A program made the position numbers and the translations under genes. Shown here piece by piece: positions 52,191 to 61,270 of a DNA stretch of 64,000 nt. Every line of letters begins with the position of its first letter. Position 1 is the first letter of the stretch. Source of the stretch: Candidatus Obscuribacter sp. (GTDB lineage Bacteria; Cyanobacteriota; Vampirovibrionia; Obscuribacterales; Obscuribacteraceae); NCBI GenBank assembly GCA_021772095.1, contig JADYXR010000033.1, positions 62,001-126,000 of the forward strand, in the 5' to 3' direction. The notes under the pieces were generated by a model. That model was not told where the DNA came from, searched no databases, and saw only the letters and a program-made list of their open reading frames with translations.

Positions 52191-53933
52191 ATGACAAACT
52201 ATGATGTCGACGTGCTCGTGGTCGGTGCCGGTCCAACCGGTTTAACACTAGCCTGTGAGCTAGCTCGACATGGTGTGAGCTTTCGAATCATCGATAAATT
52301 GTCGGTCGGATCGAACAAGTCAAAAGCGCTTGCCGTTCACTCGAGATCGCTCGAGATGCTGGAAGACATGGACATTGTCGATCGCTTTTTGACATTTGGT
52401 TTGAAACTTCACGGCGTCAATATTTTTGCCGACCACAAACAAATCGCAAAGCTCACTTTCGACGAACTCGATAGTTTCTACTCGTTTGCTCTCAGCCTGC
52501 CGCAAAGTGACACTGAGCGAATCCTCATGGAACGACTGGCAGAGCTCGATCACGCCGTCGAACGCTCGCGCGATCTGGTCGCACTCAAGCAAGACGCTGA
52601 CGGAGTAGAGAGCACCATCACTGATGACAACGGAAAAACAGAAACACTTAGAACGCGATGGGTTGTTGGTGCAGACGGCGCTCACAGCTCTGTTCGAAAA
52701 TTGCTGAACATGGAATTTGTCGGATCGAAATATCCCGATCTGATTAACCTCAGCGACGTGCAGATTGACGGTCCGCTAATCAGCGATGAAATCTACGTGT
52801 TCAACTCCGATAAAGGACTGATTGCATTTTTTCCTTACGGTGGCGGTCGCTACAGAATCGCCGCGGTGATGCCAACGGCAAAAGCGCAGGAAAAGGAAGT
52901 CGCCGAAGGTAAGCCTGCCGAGCCTACCCTGGAACAAATGCAAGCGATTGTCGATGACCGATCCATGCATTCATTGAAACTATCTGATCAATTGTGGTCT
53001 GCCGGACTTTATTTGCACCAGAGACACGTCACGCATTACCGCAACGGTAATTGTTTCGTCGCCGGCGACGCGGCTCACATCCACAGCCCAGCCGGTGGGC
53101 AGGGCATGAACACGGGAATGCAGGACGGTTACAACCTGGCGTGGAAGATGGGTCTGGTGACGAAAGGATTGTCCAGCGACGCACTGCTCGAAAGCTATGG
53201 TGCAGAACGTCTTGGTATCGCCCTTGGTGTCCTCAAAATGACCGACTTCATGATGAAAGTCAACACCTTAAAGAATCCAATCGCAAAACATCTGAGAAAC
53301 ACTCTGGCGCCTATCCTGACAGCCCAAGAGGTTATTCAACGACGCGCTCGACATGGCATCGCAGAACTTTCTCTCAATTATCGAGAAAGTGCAATTGTCG
53401 AAGAGCATATGTCTTGTGTCACTAAATCAATTCAACATAAAAAAGACATGCCGACGATTGCAGATACTTTTGAGTTCAAAAACGGTCCCGAAGCAGGCGA
53501 TCGCGCACCGGATGCCTTTGTCGGAGATAGCGCTGGAGAGCCAGTTCGCCTCTACAATTTCCTGAAAGGCACTAAGCACACTCTGCTATTGTTTTCCGGC
53601 GATCAAACCAGCGACAATGAAATCGAAACGTTCAAATCAATCGCGAGCGACCTGGCAAAGTCGCACAAAGAAACTGTGAATGTTGTAGTAATCTTGGACT
53701 CCTCCGAAAGTTTGGCAAGATGCGCGCCGAAACTGGCTGGGCTCGGAGACAGCACACGTGTGGTCTCCGACTGGGAGATGTCGACGCACCACAAATACGC
53801 AGCCGGTTCGAACTGCGCGTACCTGATCAGACCTGATTGCTACATCGGATTCAGAAGCCAACCAATGGATGAAAAACTGCTGAGCGCTTATCTCAATCGA
53901 ATCTTTGACAAGGTCTGCTCGCCGGTAACATAG
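52191..53933 (+). CDS. FAD-dependent aromatic monooxygenase (PheA/TfdB type)
   Basis: A 580-residue flavoprotein of the class A hydroxylase family. It has the dinucleotide-binding VVGAGPTGLTLACELARHG at the N-terminus, the WVVGADGAHSSVRK motif near residue 160, and the second flavin motif GDAAHIHSPAGGQGMNTGM with QDGYNLAWKM. The last 140 residues fit the thioredoxin-like C-terminal domain of phenol hydroxylase. Such enzymes hydroxylate phenols or polyketide-like rings with NAD(P)H and O2, so the cell probably meets oxygen. The substrate is unknown. ATG 52191, nine bases after GAGG, is preferred to 52182. Confidence 0.88.
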   Translation: MTNYDVDVLVVGAGPTGLTLACELARHGVSFRIIDKLSVGSNKSKALAVHSRSLEMLEDMDIVDRFLTFGLKLHGVNIFADHKQIAKLTFDELDSFYSFALSLPQSDTERILMERLAELDHAVERSRDLVALKQDADGVESTITDDNGKTETLRTRWVVGADGAHSSVRKLLNMEFVGSKYPDLINLSDVQIDGPLISDEIYVFNSDKGLIAFFPYGGGRYRIAAVMPTAKAQEKEVAEGKPAEPTLEQMQAIVDDRSMHSLKLSDQLWSAGLYLHQRHVTHYRNGNCFVAGDAAHIHSPAGGQGMNTGMQDGYNLAWKMGLVTKGLSSDALLESYGAERLGIALGVLKMTDFMMKVNTLKNPIAKHLRNTLAPILTAQEVIQRRARHGIAELSLNYRESAIVEEHMSCVTKSIQHKKDMPTIADTFEFKNGPEAGDRAPDAFVGDSAGEPVRLYNFLKGTKHTLLLFSGDQTSDNEIETFKSIASDLAKSHKETVNVVVILDSSESLARCAPKLAGLGDSTRVVSDWEMSTHHKYAAGSNCAYLIRPDCYIGFRSQPMDEKLLSAYLNRIFDKVCSPVT

Positions 53934-54095
53934 CCATCGGCACTGAGATCTCGATTCCAATCGCGATACAGAAAAGCACACTAGCTGCCAGTTCGAGTAC
54001 AGGCTTCGCGCCAAAGTTCGAGTCAGGCGTTGCGCCAACAATCTCGACGAAAACAGCGCCAATGCCTCGACCATTCTCCAGGAGACCCTACACCG

Positions 54096-54500
54096 GTGAA
54101 ATTCGCAAAGATCACATTTCTGGTCGCAGGCATCTACGGAATCCTCGCGTTGGTGCCGATGTATTACATGGAAGCGCAAATTGCGCAGCAAAGCACTCCA
54201 GCGACGGATCTATTAAGCCGCCCCGAATTCTTCTACGGCTTCATCGGCGTCGCACTGGCGTGGCAGGTAGCATTCTTGATTATGTCGCGAGATCCGCTGC
54301 GCTACAGACCTTTGATGTTGGTGGCTATCCTGGAAAAGGTAGGATTTGGAATGGCGGTGCCAATCCTGTTTCTTGAAAATCGCGTGCCACTACAAATGGT
54401 GACACCGGCGTTTATCGATATGATTTTAGGCGTGCTTTTCCTTGCATCGTACGCGCTAACATCCAAGAAGTTTCTCAAGAAGGAGGAGAGCCTCGAGTGA
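54096..54500 (+). CDS. Small four-helix membrane protein
   Basis: A 134-residue protein with four hydrophobic helices: ITFLVAGIYGILALVPMYYM, FFYGFIGVALAWQVAFLIM, LMLVAILEKVGFGMAVPILF and FIDMILGVLFLASYAL. The start is a GTG at 54096 with AGGAG upstream; the frame to ATG 54030 reads non-coding sequence. Its stop codon overlaps the GTG start of the next gene (GTGA), so the two are translated together. I know no family name. It may help the secreted hydrolase next to it, but this is inference. Confidence 0.65.
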   Translation: MKFAKITFLVAGIYGILALVPMYYMEAQIAQQSTPATDLLSRPEFFYGFIGVALAWQVAFLIMSRDPLRYRPLMLVAILEKVGFGMAVPILFLENRVPLQMVTPAFIDMILGVLFLASYALTSKKFLKKEESLE

Positions 54501-56296
54501 TTTTCGGAAGGACCATCGCTTTACGCTTGGCTGCAATCATCTGTCTGTTTACGTGCGCAATGTCCTCAGCGCCCGCATCAGCGCAGAATCAATCCACCTC
54601 CCCAGCACCCGCTCAGATTCAACAGGGCAACGATCCGGAATCCTTGACTGCGGCGTTGGCAGAAGTTGAAGCCGCACTGCGAAATAATCCATCCGATCGT
54701 GCACTGCGTCGCAAAAAAGCAGTTTTGTTCAGTCAGTCTCTAGAACATCAAGGCGAAGCAAAACCAATCTTCGAGCAGCTCGTAAAAGAGCATGAGGACA
54801 CCGATTCACTACTGGATCTGGCATCCTGCTACCACAAAATAAACTTCGAAGAAGAATTCAAACTCAGTCAAAAAGGTGACCGTTTAAACAACGGAAAGAT
54901 CTACACCCGTGCAATGACCTTACTCGCAATGGCTGATGCGAAATATCGACAAGGGCAGTTGGCAGTGGCAGAGCAGCTCTTCAAAGATAGCCTCGCCGCG
55001 CTCACAGAGAAAGATCTTTTCCCAATCGCCAAACTTGATCTCGCTGGACTCGGTGGAGTCTATTGGCGCTTAAAAGACTACTCAAAAAGCGCTGATGCCT
55101 ATAAAAAACTGTACAGGCTCGCACGCGATCGCTACGGCGCAAACGACATAGACTGCGGCTGGGCCTGTTTGCAAACCGCTTATGCGTTGGCAAAACTTGG
55201 CGATCACGAACAAGAAAAGAAATGGTTCGAACGCGCAATATGGATTTTCCGAAAAGACAACGCCGATCGAATTATCGAAGAATATAAACAGAAACACGAC
55301 GATCAAATTTCGGCGGAGAAAGCCTCATACATCGCGTCTTGCTTATTTGGCAGCAAGACCGGCATAGTGCCACCGGATCCAGCTGATGAAGCTCACAGCG
55401 AATATCAAAATTTGAGAGCACCAGATCAAGAATACCTGACGCCCTGGAAAAGGAAGTTCAAACAAATCGAGGCTCCGGGCTGGGTGTGGCTAGATCCGGA
55501 TGCGAAGTTCAAAAGCATTTTGATCTGCGTGCACGGTCTGGGTTTGCATCACAAGGCCTTCGAATCGTTTGCAAAAAGAATCGCACCAGAAGGCACCATG
55601 ACCATTGCATTCGATGTTCACGGTTTTGGAACGTACGTAGAAGCTAACGGTTTAGAAACTCTATCGATGGAAGCGTGCGTTGAGGATTTAAAAAATATTT
55701 TCGCCATGTTGCGACGAGACTATCCGAATGCGCCAATGTTTTTGTTGGGCGAATCAATGGGAGGTGCGCTGGCTTTGCGCATCGTGGCTGACTCTCCAGA
55801 GATTTTTGACGGACTGATTTGCTCAGTGCCATCAGGCGATCGGTATAAATCGCTAGGAACAAACCTGAAAATCGGCGCAGAATTTTTGAAAAATAAATCG
55901 AAGCCCGTGCCAGTTGGTCTAGGAGTAATCGAGCGTGCCACCACTAACGAAGAGTTGCGCCACAGCTGGAGCCACGATCCATCATCACGTTTGAGTCTGT
56001 CGCCAGCGGAACTTTTGAACTTCCAACGTTTCATGAACGAAAATAATGAGTCCGCTAAAAAAATCATCGACAAACCAGTGATCATTTTCCAGGGCAACGA
56101 CGACAAACTGGTTAAAGAAACCGGCACTCTCGAACTCTTTCAAGCGCTCACCACGCCGGATAAAAGCATCGTCATCCTCGGCGGAACAGAACACTTAATT
56201 TTCGAAGCCGGACAATTCAAAGACGATCTCACACTCGGCGTGCTCGGCTGGATGTCAGCGCACAGTCGCAAAAAGCTAGACGCGAAAACAGAATGA
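54497..56296 (+). CDS. Secreted TPR-alpha/beta hydrolase fusion
   Basis: A 599-residue protein with a signal peptide (ALRLAAIICLFTCAMSSAPA, then ASA-QNQ). Residues 50-290 are helical TPR-like repeats (for example AEQLFKDSLAALTEKDLFP and SADAYKKLYRLARDRYG). Residues 310-595 are an alpha/beta hydrolase of the monoacylglycerol-lipase kind, with CVHGLGLHHKAF, the nucleophile elbow GESMGGALAL, an Asp in QGNDDKLVKE and the His in GGTEHLIFE. It probably hydrolyses a lipid or ester in the periplasm. The start GTG has a strong AAGGAGGAG site. Confidence 0.82.
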   Translation: MIFGRTIALRLAAIICLFTCAMSSAPASAQNQSTSPAPAQIQQGNDPESLTAALAEVEAALRNNPSDRALRRKKAVLFSQSLEHQGEAKPIFEQLVKEHEDTDSLLDLASCYHKINFEEEFKLSQKGDRLNNGKIYTRAMTLLAMADAKYRQGQLAVAEQLFKDSLAALTEKDLFPIAKLDLAGLGGVYWRLKDYSKSADAYKKLYRLARDRYGANDIDCGWACLQTAYALAKLGDHEQEKKWFERAIWIFRKDNADRIIEEYKQKHDDQISAEKASYIASCLFGSKTGIVPPDPADEAHSEYQNLRAPDQEYLTPWKRKFKQIEAPGWVWLDPDAKFKSILICVHGLGLHHKAFESFAKRIAPEGTMTIAFDVHGFGTYVEANGLETLSMEACVEDLKNIFAMLRRDYPNAPMFLLGESMGGALALRIVADSPEIFDGLICSVPSGDRYKSLGTNLKIGAEFLKNKSKPVPVGLGVIERATTNEELRHSWSHDPSSRLSLSPAELLNFQRFMNENNESAKKIIDKPVIIFQGNDDKLVKETGTLELFQALTTPDKSIVILGGTEHLIFEAGQFKDDLTLGVLGWMSAHSRKKLDAKTE

Positions 56297-56318
56297 ACTA
56301 TTGAGCATTCGCTAAACG

Positions 56319-58529
56319 CTAGTCGTCGTCGCGTTCTTTCTCTTCGTAGCCTTTATCAACTTTCTCGTCGACGATGTCGTCGTAGTATTTTTTCGCCGCA
56401 TCTTTGTTGGTAAACGACTTGGATTTCTCTTGTCCGTTAGTTCCAATGCGCCCGTATTTGACTGTTACTTCGCAGCCCACCATCGCGATTGACCAGAACT
56501 TGCTCGAAGAACCTTCGATGAATTCAAAATAGCGAAAGTCAGGAACACCCGTCGAAGCTTTGCTTCTGGCACCCGCTGCCGACTTACTGTTTTTCGGTGG
56601 AGTTGCTGTAGATTTCTTTTGCGGTATGGTTTGCACTTTTCCGCTAGCAGAGGCACTCGCCACCTTTGCCCCGACGAGATCCGGGCGGCACGATGAGCAA
56701 TAGCAAAAAACTGTTCCCTTAGGCGGATGCCTGTAGGTTGCCGCTAGATTGACGTAGTCCTCGAAAGGACGATTCTCATCATCGTCGTCGACAGTGTCAT
56801 CATCTTCGGCATCGTCGTCGTCCGCGTCTTCGTCATCTTCATCGTCAGCCTCATCCTCCTCGGAAGGAACAGTCGATCTCGCGCTTTCGAATTTTAGAAT
56901 ATCAGGGTCAGACCGGTCACCTTCGGCCTCAGAGATTTGCTCCCCGGGATTGACGCCAGAGTCCTTACCCGGAGCACTGTTTCCATCGCTATGTTCGCCG
57001 CAGAAACCAGCTTTTTCAATGTATCCTTTGTCGGTTTTCTCACCAACAATTTCGTTGTAGTACTTGTTCGCTTCGGCTTCGTCGTTGAAACTCTTGACCT
57101 TCTCTTGTCCTTTCGATCCAATTTTGCCGTACTTAACAGTGACATCACTGCCGGTGCGCCAGATCGACCAGAACTTACTCGAGGCATCATCTACGAACTC
57201 AAAATATCTAGGTTCTGAAACCTCATACGTCTTCGGTGGAGTCTCTCCTGAGGTTTCTGAAACATCAGCATTGGACTTACGGGAAATGCGCGGCGCAAAC
57301 GCCACCACATTTGATGTACGCGTTTCATCCACTTTTTGCTCGTCTCCGTTTGACAACGCAGTTGACTCACTATTAGCCGGCTCATCATCGAGGGTGGAAA
57401 CCTCCACGCTTGCGGCACCACCTGCGATATCACTCAACTTAGACGAATCCGGCAATTTATCGATATCCGTTCGCAATCTAACATACGAAGGAAAACGTGG
57501 AACGCCACCATCCGTCAGTTCTTGGAAGCGAAACGTGACGATACTGCCAACAGGCGGCGGACTCTCTCTTTGCTTATCCGAGAACCCAGTACCAATTGCA
57601 AATTTCGTTCCATCGTTCAGTTCAACACTCAAAGCACCCAATCGCCCTTTGTGTTTGCCAGTCCCCGGCAGGTGTTCAAGCACTCTTGCTTCAGCGTCAT
57701 GAAACGTTTTGACTTTCAACAGTGTGAACGACCGACCCGATTCGTACTTCGAATTCGGCTGCCGCAGCATCAGACCTTCGCCACCGCCTTCCTCGACGCG
57801 CTGCAATTCTTCGCGCAAATGTTCAGAACTTTTGCAACGCTCCTGCTCATGCGGTCTGGCATAACGTGGCTGCGCTTCATCCAGACACTGCTGCACAAAG
57901 GCAATGCGCGCTTCGAAAACATCGTTGACATGCGGCGCATCGAAGACCACAAACTTAACAGCTTCCCACTCTTTGCTCTTGTCCTGCCGCCTGACGATGC
58001 TCACGGTCTTTTGAAAGGCTTTCCGAGCGATCCACAACTCACCATCCAGATGAATGTCGGCAGGCAAATCCTCGACAAACCAGTCAGGCGCCATATATAC
58101 ATTGCCCTGGCGAGAAATAAACTGTTTGCCATCCCAGTAAGCCCGCACGCCGTCGAGCTTTTCACTCATCCACCAGCCGGTCAGATCGAGCGAATTGTCC
58201 CAGGAATGCGCCAGGAGAATGGGGGGCACGTTGGACGCAACCTCTTCGCCTGGCTGCCCATCCGAGCTGGCAGCCACCGCTTTGCGACGCGACACAGCCG
58301 GCTTCGCAGGCAATTCGCCGCCGAGCCTTTCGAGTTCTGCTGCTTCGCCCCGGTACTTCCGCAAGTGCTTACAGGTGCGCTGCTCGATTGGATGTGACTG
58401 CGTCCGCCATGCAGGACAACTGCAGGAATAGACGCCACCAAGATTTTTCAAAATATACGGGTCTTTAGCGGAACCCTGAATTTCAACCGACTCTCCGTCA
58501 TCGATATCAGGCATGTTTAACCTCAACAA
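56319..58529 (-). CDS. SWIM zinc finger-ATP-dependent DNA ligase-WGR-WGR protein
   Basis: A 736-residue fusion. Residues 33-56 form a SWIM finger (C36, C38, C53, H55). Residues 103-360 are an ATP-dependent DNA ligase core: motif I EKLDG with the AMP-accepting Lys124, motif III HLDGELW, motif IV EGLMLR, motif V LLKVKTF, and an OB-fold with GSIVTFRFQEL. Two WGR domains follow at 439-507 and 665-730 (VKYGKIGSKGQEKVKSF and VKYGRIGTNGQEKSKSF). Between them lie an acidic stretch (555-585) and C609, C611 and C614, a possible metal site. WGR domains occur in PARP and MolR and bind nucleic acid. It likely seals breaks in special DNA. The usual bacterial NAD-dependent ligase is not seen here. Confidence 0.85.
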   Translation of the reverse strand: MLRLNMPDIDDGESVEIQGSAKDPYILKNLGGVYSCSCPAWRTQSHPIEQRTCKHLRKYRGEAAELERLGGELPAKPAVSRRKAVAASSDGQPGEEVASNVPPILLAHSWDNSLDLTGWWMSEKLDGVRAYWDGKQFISRQGNVYMAPDWFVEDLPADIHLDGELWIARKAFQKTVSIVRRQDKSKEWEAVKFVVFDAPHVNDVFEARIAFVQQCLDEAQPRYARPHEQERCKSSEHLREELQRVEEGGGEGLMLRQPNSKYESGRSFTLLKVKTFHDAEARVLEHLPGTGKHKGRLGALSVELNDGTKFAIGTGFSDKQRESPPPVGSIVTFRFQELTDGGVPRFPSYVRLRTDIDKLPDSSKLSDIAGGAASVEVSTLDDEPANSESTALSNGDEQKVDETRTSNVVAFAPRISRKSNADVSETSGETPPKTYEVSEPRYFEFVDDASSKFWSIWRTGSDVTVKYGKIGSKGQEKVKSFNDEAEANKYYNEIVGEKTDKGYIEKAGFCGEHSDGNSAPGKDSGVNPGEQISEAEGDRSDPDILKFESARSTVPSEEDEADDEDDEDADDDDAEDDDTVDDDDENRPFEDYVNLAATYRHPPKGTVFCYCSSCRPDLVGAKVASASASGKVQTIPQKKSTATPPKNSKSAAGARSKASTGVPDFRYFEFIEGSSSKFWSIAMVGCEVTVKYGRIGTNGQEKSKSFTNKDAAKKYYDDIVDEKVDKGYEEKERDDD

Positions 58530-58628
58530 CCGGCAAGCTAAATTTGCCCGGACACAGCCTCTCCGAATCGTATTTAGAGATAACTTAATTTATTTAGGAC
58601 CAAAACTTGAATTCGCGTTTGGTGAAAA

Positions 58629-59504
58629 CTAAACAGTCAATCTGGAAACTGGACTCCAATCAGCAGGAACGCGTTCTAAAATTCCGCCTGAAAATACATC
58701 GTAAAGCCGCAATTCGTCCATGTGCACGTAGCCGATATGGCAACCACAGACGGCGTTTGAACAGGGCGACTCGCTGAGCGCAGACTCGAATTCTTCGTCG
58801 TAAATATTGCCAATTTTTTCGGAAATAAAATGACAACGTTTGATTTGTCCGTCACCGTCGACTGAGATAACTGACGAACCTGCGCGGCAAGCCTTTCCGA
58901 GACTTGGATGGTATTCATTGTTCATTGGAAACAAAGGATCGATTTTCGTCAGCAGTTCAATATCGGCATCCGTGTAATAAGACTCGATGCGTTTGTAAGC
59001 ATTAATCCAGAAGTAAACGCTGTCAGGCAGCTCATCGCGAAGCGCCAATATTTCGTCGAAGTGTTCTTTTAAACCAACGGCTCCGACACTAAATCGCACG
59101 CCTCTGGAAACCAGCTCAAGGCATTTGGCTAAAAACTTTTGCCTCGTAGTTTCCGTCGGGTGAAACGTCGCCCACAGCGCCAGTTTCGACTTATCACAAT
59201 TCTCAACCCACTCAAGTCGACAAGAAAGATTTGTTTGAATCGCGACCTTTTCGATGGTATCAGATTTGGTGAGCGTAGATATTGCGTCCTGGTATCGAGG
59301 TCGAATAAGCGCCTCTCCCCAGGGCGTAAACAAAACCGAGAGTTGATGCTGTTTTCGAGTGTTCGCCCAATCCACAAAACGCGACAATTGTTGCGTGTCT
59401 CTGGCATGCTCTTCGTCAGTTTCATGATGCTTCGCGAACGGACAATATTCGCAACCGTAATTACAACTGCTGAGTGGTCCACGGTAGATGATGGAAAGCC
59501 TCAT
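58629..59504 (-). CDS. Radical SAM protein, STM4011 family
   Basis: A 291-residue radical SAM enzyme. The cluster motif is CNYGCEYC (C14, C18, C21), followed by VLFTPWGEALIRP (a conserved Trp-Gly-Glu). The C-terminal part has further Cys residues (KACRAGSSVISVDGDGQIKR with CHFISEK, and CSNAVCGCH) like an auxiliary cluster domain. The family is named after a Salmonella locus; its product is unknown. It overlaps the STM4012-type gene by 4 bases, so the two act together. Family naming is from memory of NCBI annotation; the radical SAM assignment is direct. Confidence 0.8.
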   Translation of the reverse strand: MRLSIIYRGPLSSCNYGCEYCPFAKHHETDEEHARDTQQLSRFVDWANTRKQHQLSVLFTPWGEALIRPRYQDAISTLTKSDTIEKVAIQTNLSCRLEWVENCDKSKLALWATFHPTETTRQKFLAKCLELVSRGVRFSVGAVGLKEHFDEILALRDELPDSVYFWINAYKRIESYYTDADIELLTKIDPLFPMNNEYHPSLGKACRAGSSVISVDGDGQIKRCHFISEKIGNIYDEEFESALSESPCSNAVCGCHIGYVHMDELRLYDVFSGGILERVPADWSPVSRLTV

Positions 59505-60949
59505 AACGCCTCGTGTTGCGACATGAGCTTCAGGATATTCGGCGAATACATTTCATATCCAATTCGATCAGACCATTCCAATCCAGAACTCGTCAATCGC
59601 ATTCGACCTTCTGTTATTTCCAGCAGTCCGAGTTCCACGAATTCGGAAAGTTCAGAACCAAAGTCCACCCGAGCCGAGGATTGGAAGCGCCTCTCGTACT
59701 CCGCGAATGAAAGGCCTTCCATTTGCAAAAGCGATTGGATAAGAAACCGCCGTTTTTGATCGTCATCAGATAAACGAATTCCGTAGTCAGCAAAACCGAA
59801 TGCTTCAGTTTCGCAATCGATAAAATTTTGCAAGATCTCCCGGACCGGCTTCTGTCCGACCGCGTAACGCATCGAGTAGTGCACCGATGATGTATAGGAT
59901 CGAGCACCGCAACCGAGCCCAACCATGCCATCTTCCTGACAGCTGTAAGCCGGTCTTCCCGGAGTCGCGTCGCCGCTTTGAAATTCATCGCGGCTCAGCT
60001 CATCGCTTCTAAAACGATTTAAAACATCAGCGCCACTGCTCGCCGTATCCGCCGTATCCGCGCGTTCGAACATTCTCATCGATACTTGCTGGTATCCCGC
60101 TTCGCTCAATTCCTTTTGGGCCTGGCGGTAAAGCTCAAGGCGAATGTCACTATCCGTGGTGCCCATCTTTTCCAGCCCGGTCAGCGGACGAACATATAGC
60201 GGATACAAATAAATTTGTTTCGGACTATAATCTAACGTTCGATTTAACGAATAACTCCAGGATTCCGCTGTCTGTCCCGGTAATCCGTACATCAAGTCGA
60301 TGTTCAAAATTTTGAATCGGAAAGAATTGACAAGGTCCAACGCTCTTTCCACTTCAACATTTTTTTGCGAACGGCCCACAGCCATTACTTCGGCTTCAAC
60401 AAAACTCTGCACGCCAATGCTGACACGCTCGATTCCGCGTTCCTTGAGAATAGCTAGTTTGGCTGCTTCCGACGTCAACGGTGAAGTCTCGACTGAAGTT
60501 GGAACATTGCGCGGATCGATTCCAAAAACTCGATGCACCATGTCGAAAAGATTTTCCAGATCCTGAGGATCGAGATAAGTCGGTGTGCCGCCACCAAGCG
60601 CCATCCTCGCGAACTTAGCGTCACCCAGCGCTGCGCGCACCCGCTCCGCCTGGCGCTCGAGAGCAGTAAGATATTCCTGCTCGAAGGAAACTTCCGGGTT
60701 CGATGTCGTGAACAAATTACAAAAGCCGCAGCGCATTTCGCAAAAGGGGATGTGCACATATAAGAACAAAGCGTCGCGTTTTTCTTGTGCCCAAATGTTT
60801 TTCAACTCGACGGGCTGGGCGAATTCACGATAAGCGGTCTTGTGCGGATACGAATACGAATAGGCCTGGTATCGAACAGCGTCCGACTCATTCAACCAAT
60901 TTGAAATTTTTTGAGCACTACCGACAGTGCCACCAGTTTCAATCATCAT
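59501..60949 (-). CDS. HemN-like radical SAM protein, STM4012 family
   Basis: A 482-residue protein related to coproporphyrinogen oxidase HemN. Motif C70-x3-C74-x2-C77 (FCEMRCGFCNLF) binds the cluster. GGGTPTYLD, RVSIGVQSF and NIDLMYGLPGQT follow the HemN order. The C-terminal 150 residues (VGLGCGARSYTSSVHYSMR and a winged-helix-like end) also follow the HemN pattern. Unlike HemN, the region after CGFC is NLFTTSNP. It heads a two-gene unit with STM4011-type. The Salmonella locus also has STM4013 (hydrolase) and STM4014 (ATP-grasp-like), which are not in this window. It is not a plain heme enzyme by context. Confidence 0.8.
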   Translation of the reverse strand: MMIETGGTVGSAQKISNWLNESDAVRYQAYSYSYPHKTAYREFAQPVELKNIWAQEKRDALFLYVHIPFCEMRCGFCNLFTTSNPEVSFEQEYLTALERQAERVRAALGDAKFARMALGGGTPTYLDPQDLENLFDMVHRVFGIDPRNVPTSVETSPLTSEAAKLAILKERGIERVSIGVQSFVEAEVMAVGRSQKNVEVERALDLVNSFRFKILNIDLMYGLPGQTAESWSYSLNRTLDYSPKQIYLYPLYVRPLTGLEKMGTTDSDIRLELYRQAQKELSEAGYQQVSMRMFERADTADTASSGADVLNRFRSDELSRDEFQSGDATPGRPAYSCQEDGMVGLGCGARSYTSSVHYSMRYAVGQKPVREILQNFIDCETEAFGFADYGIRLSDDDQKRRFLIQSLLQMEGLSFAEYERRFQSSARVDFGSELSEFVELGLLEITEGRMRLTSSGLEWSDRIGYEMYSPNILKLMSQHEAL

Positions 60950-61252
60950 TTACAGAAAACCGAGTCAGGCGCGATGAGAAGTTCACTGCGCTGAGATTCT
61001 ACGCCGAAGCGGATCTTAACATGCCCTTGCACACGGAAAAAGTGTCAGTCGCACTACGCGCTAGGACTGCCGCGTTATCGGAGCAAGGGAGGAATGATCG
61101 ACCCCACCCAGAGCGCTGAGAGCATATTGCCCATCGTCGCCTGAGGGTGCAATCTCGACCTTCATGAGAGCGCTGACTGGCTATGCCCATATTTTCCTAA
61201 GCTGGTGCAATCTCGCCCTCGTCAGAGCGCGAGGGCTATTGCCCGTGGTTGC
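60950..61252. other. Intergenic gap of 303 bp
   Basis: The left part holds the upstream region of the STM4012-type gene. The right part is two and a half units of the 57-bp tandem array. No gene is seen. Confidence 0.5.
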
Positions 61253-61270
61253 CTAAGCTGGCCCGATCTC
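61100..61270 (-). repeat. 56-58-bp tandem repeat, three units, starting inside a gene end
   Basis: On the minus strand three units read 61270-61215, 61214-61157 and 61156-61100. Each begins GAGAT(T/C)G(C/G), continues with CCAGCTTAGG or a variant, has a GGGCAATAGCC-like self-complementary centre and ends with GCGCTCT plus a short GA-rich piece. The first unit contains the last five codons and stop (TAG) of the broken gene; the second copies that stop. Confidence 0.75.

Noticed and set aside
56794-57060. Ser-rich plus-strand ORF opposite the acidic linker
   Set aside because: It is the antisense image of a run of Asp/Glu codons and has no start signals.
60787-61119. 110-codon plus-strand ORF over the start of the STM4012-type gene
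   Set aside because: It is antisense to a strong coding region and reads into the repeat array.
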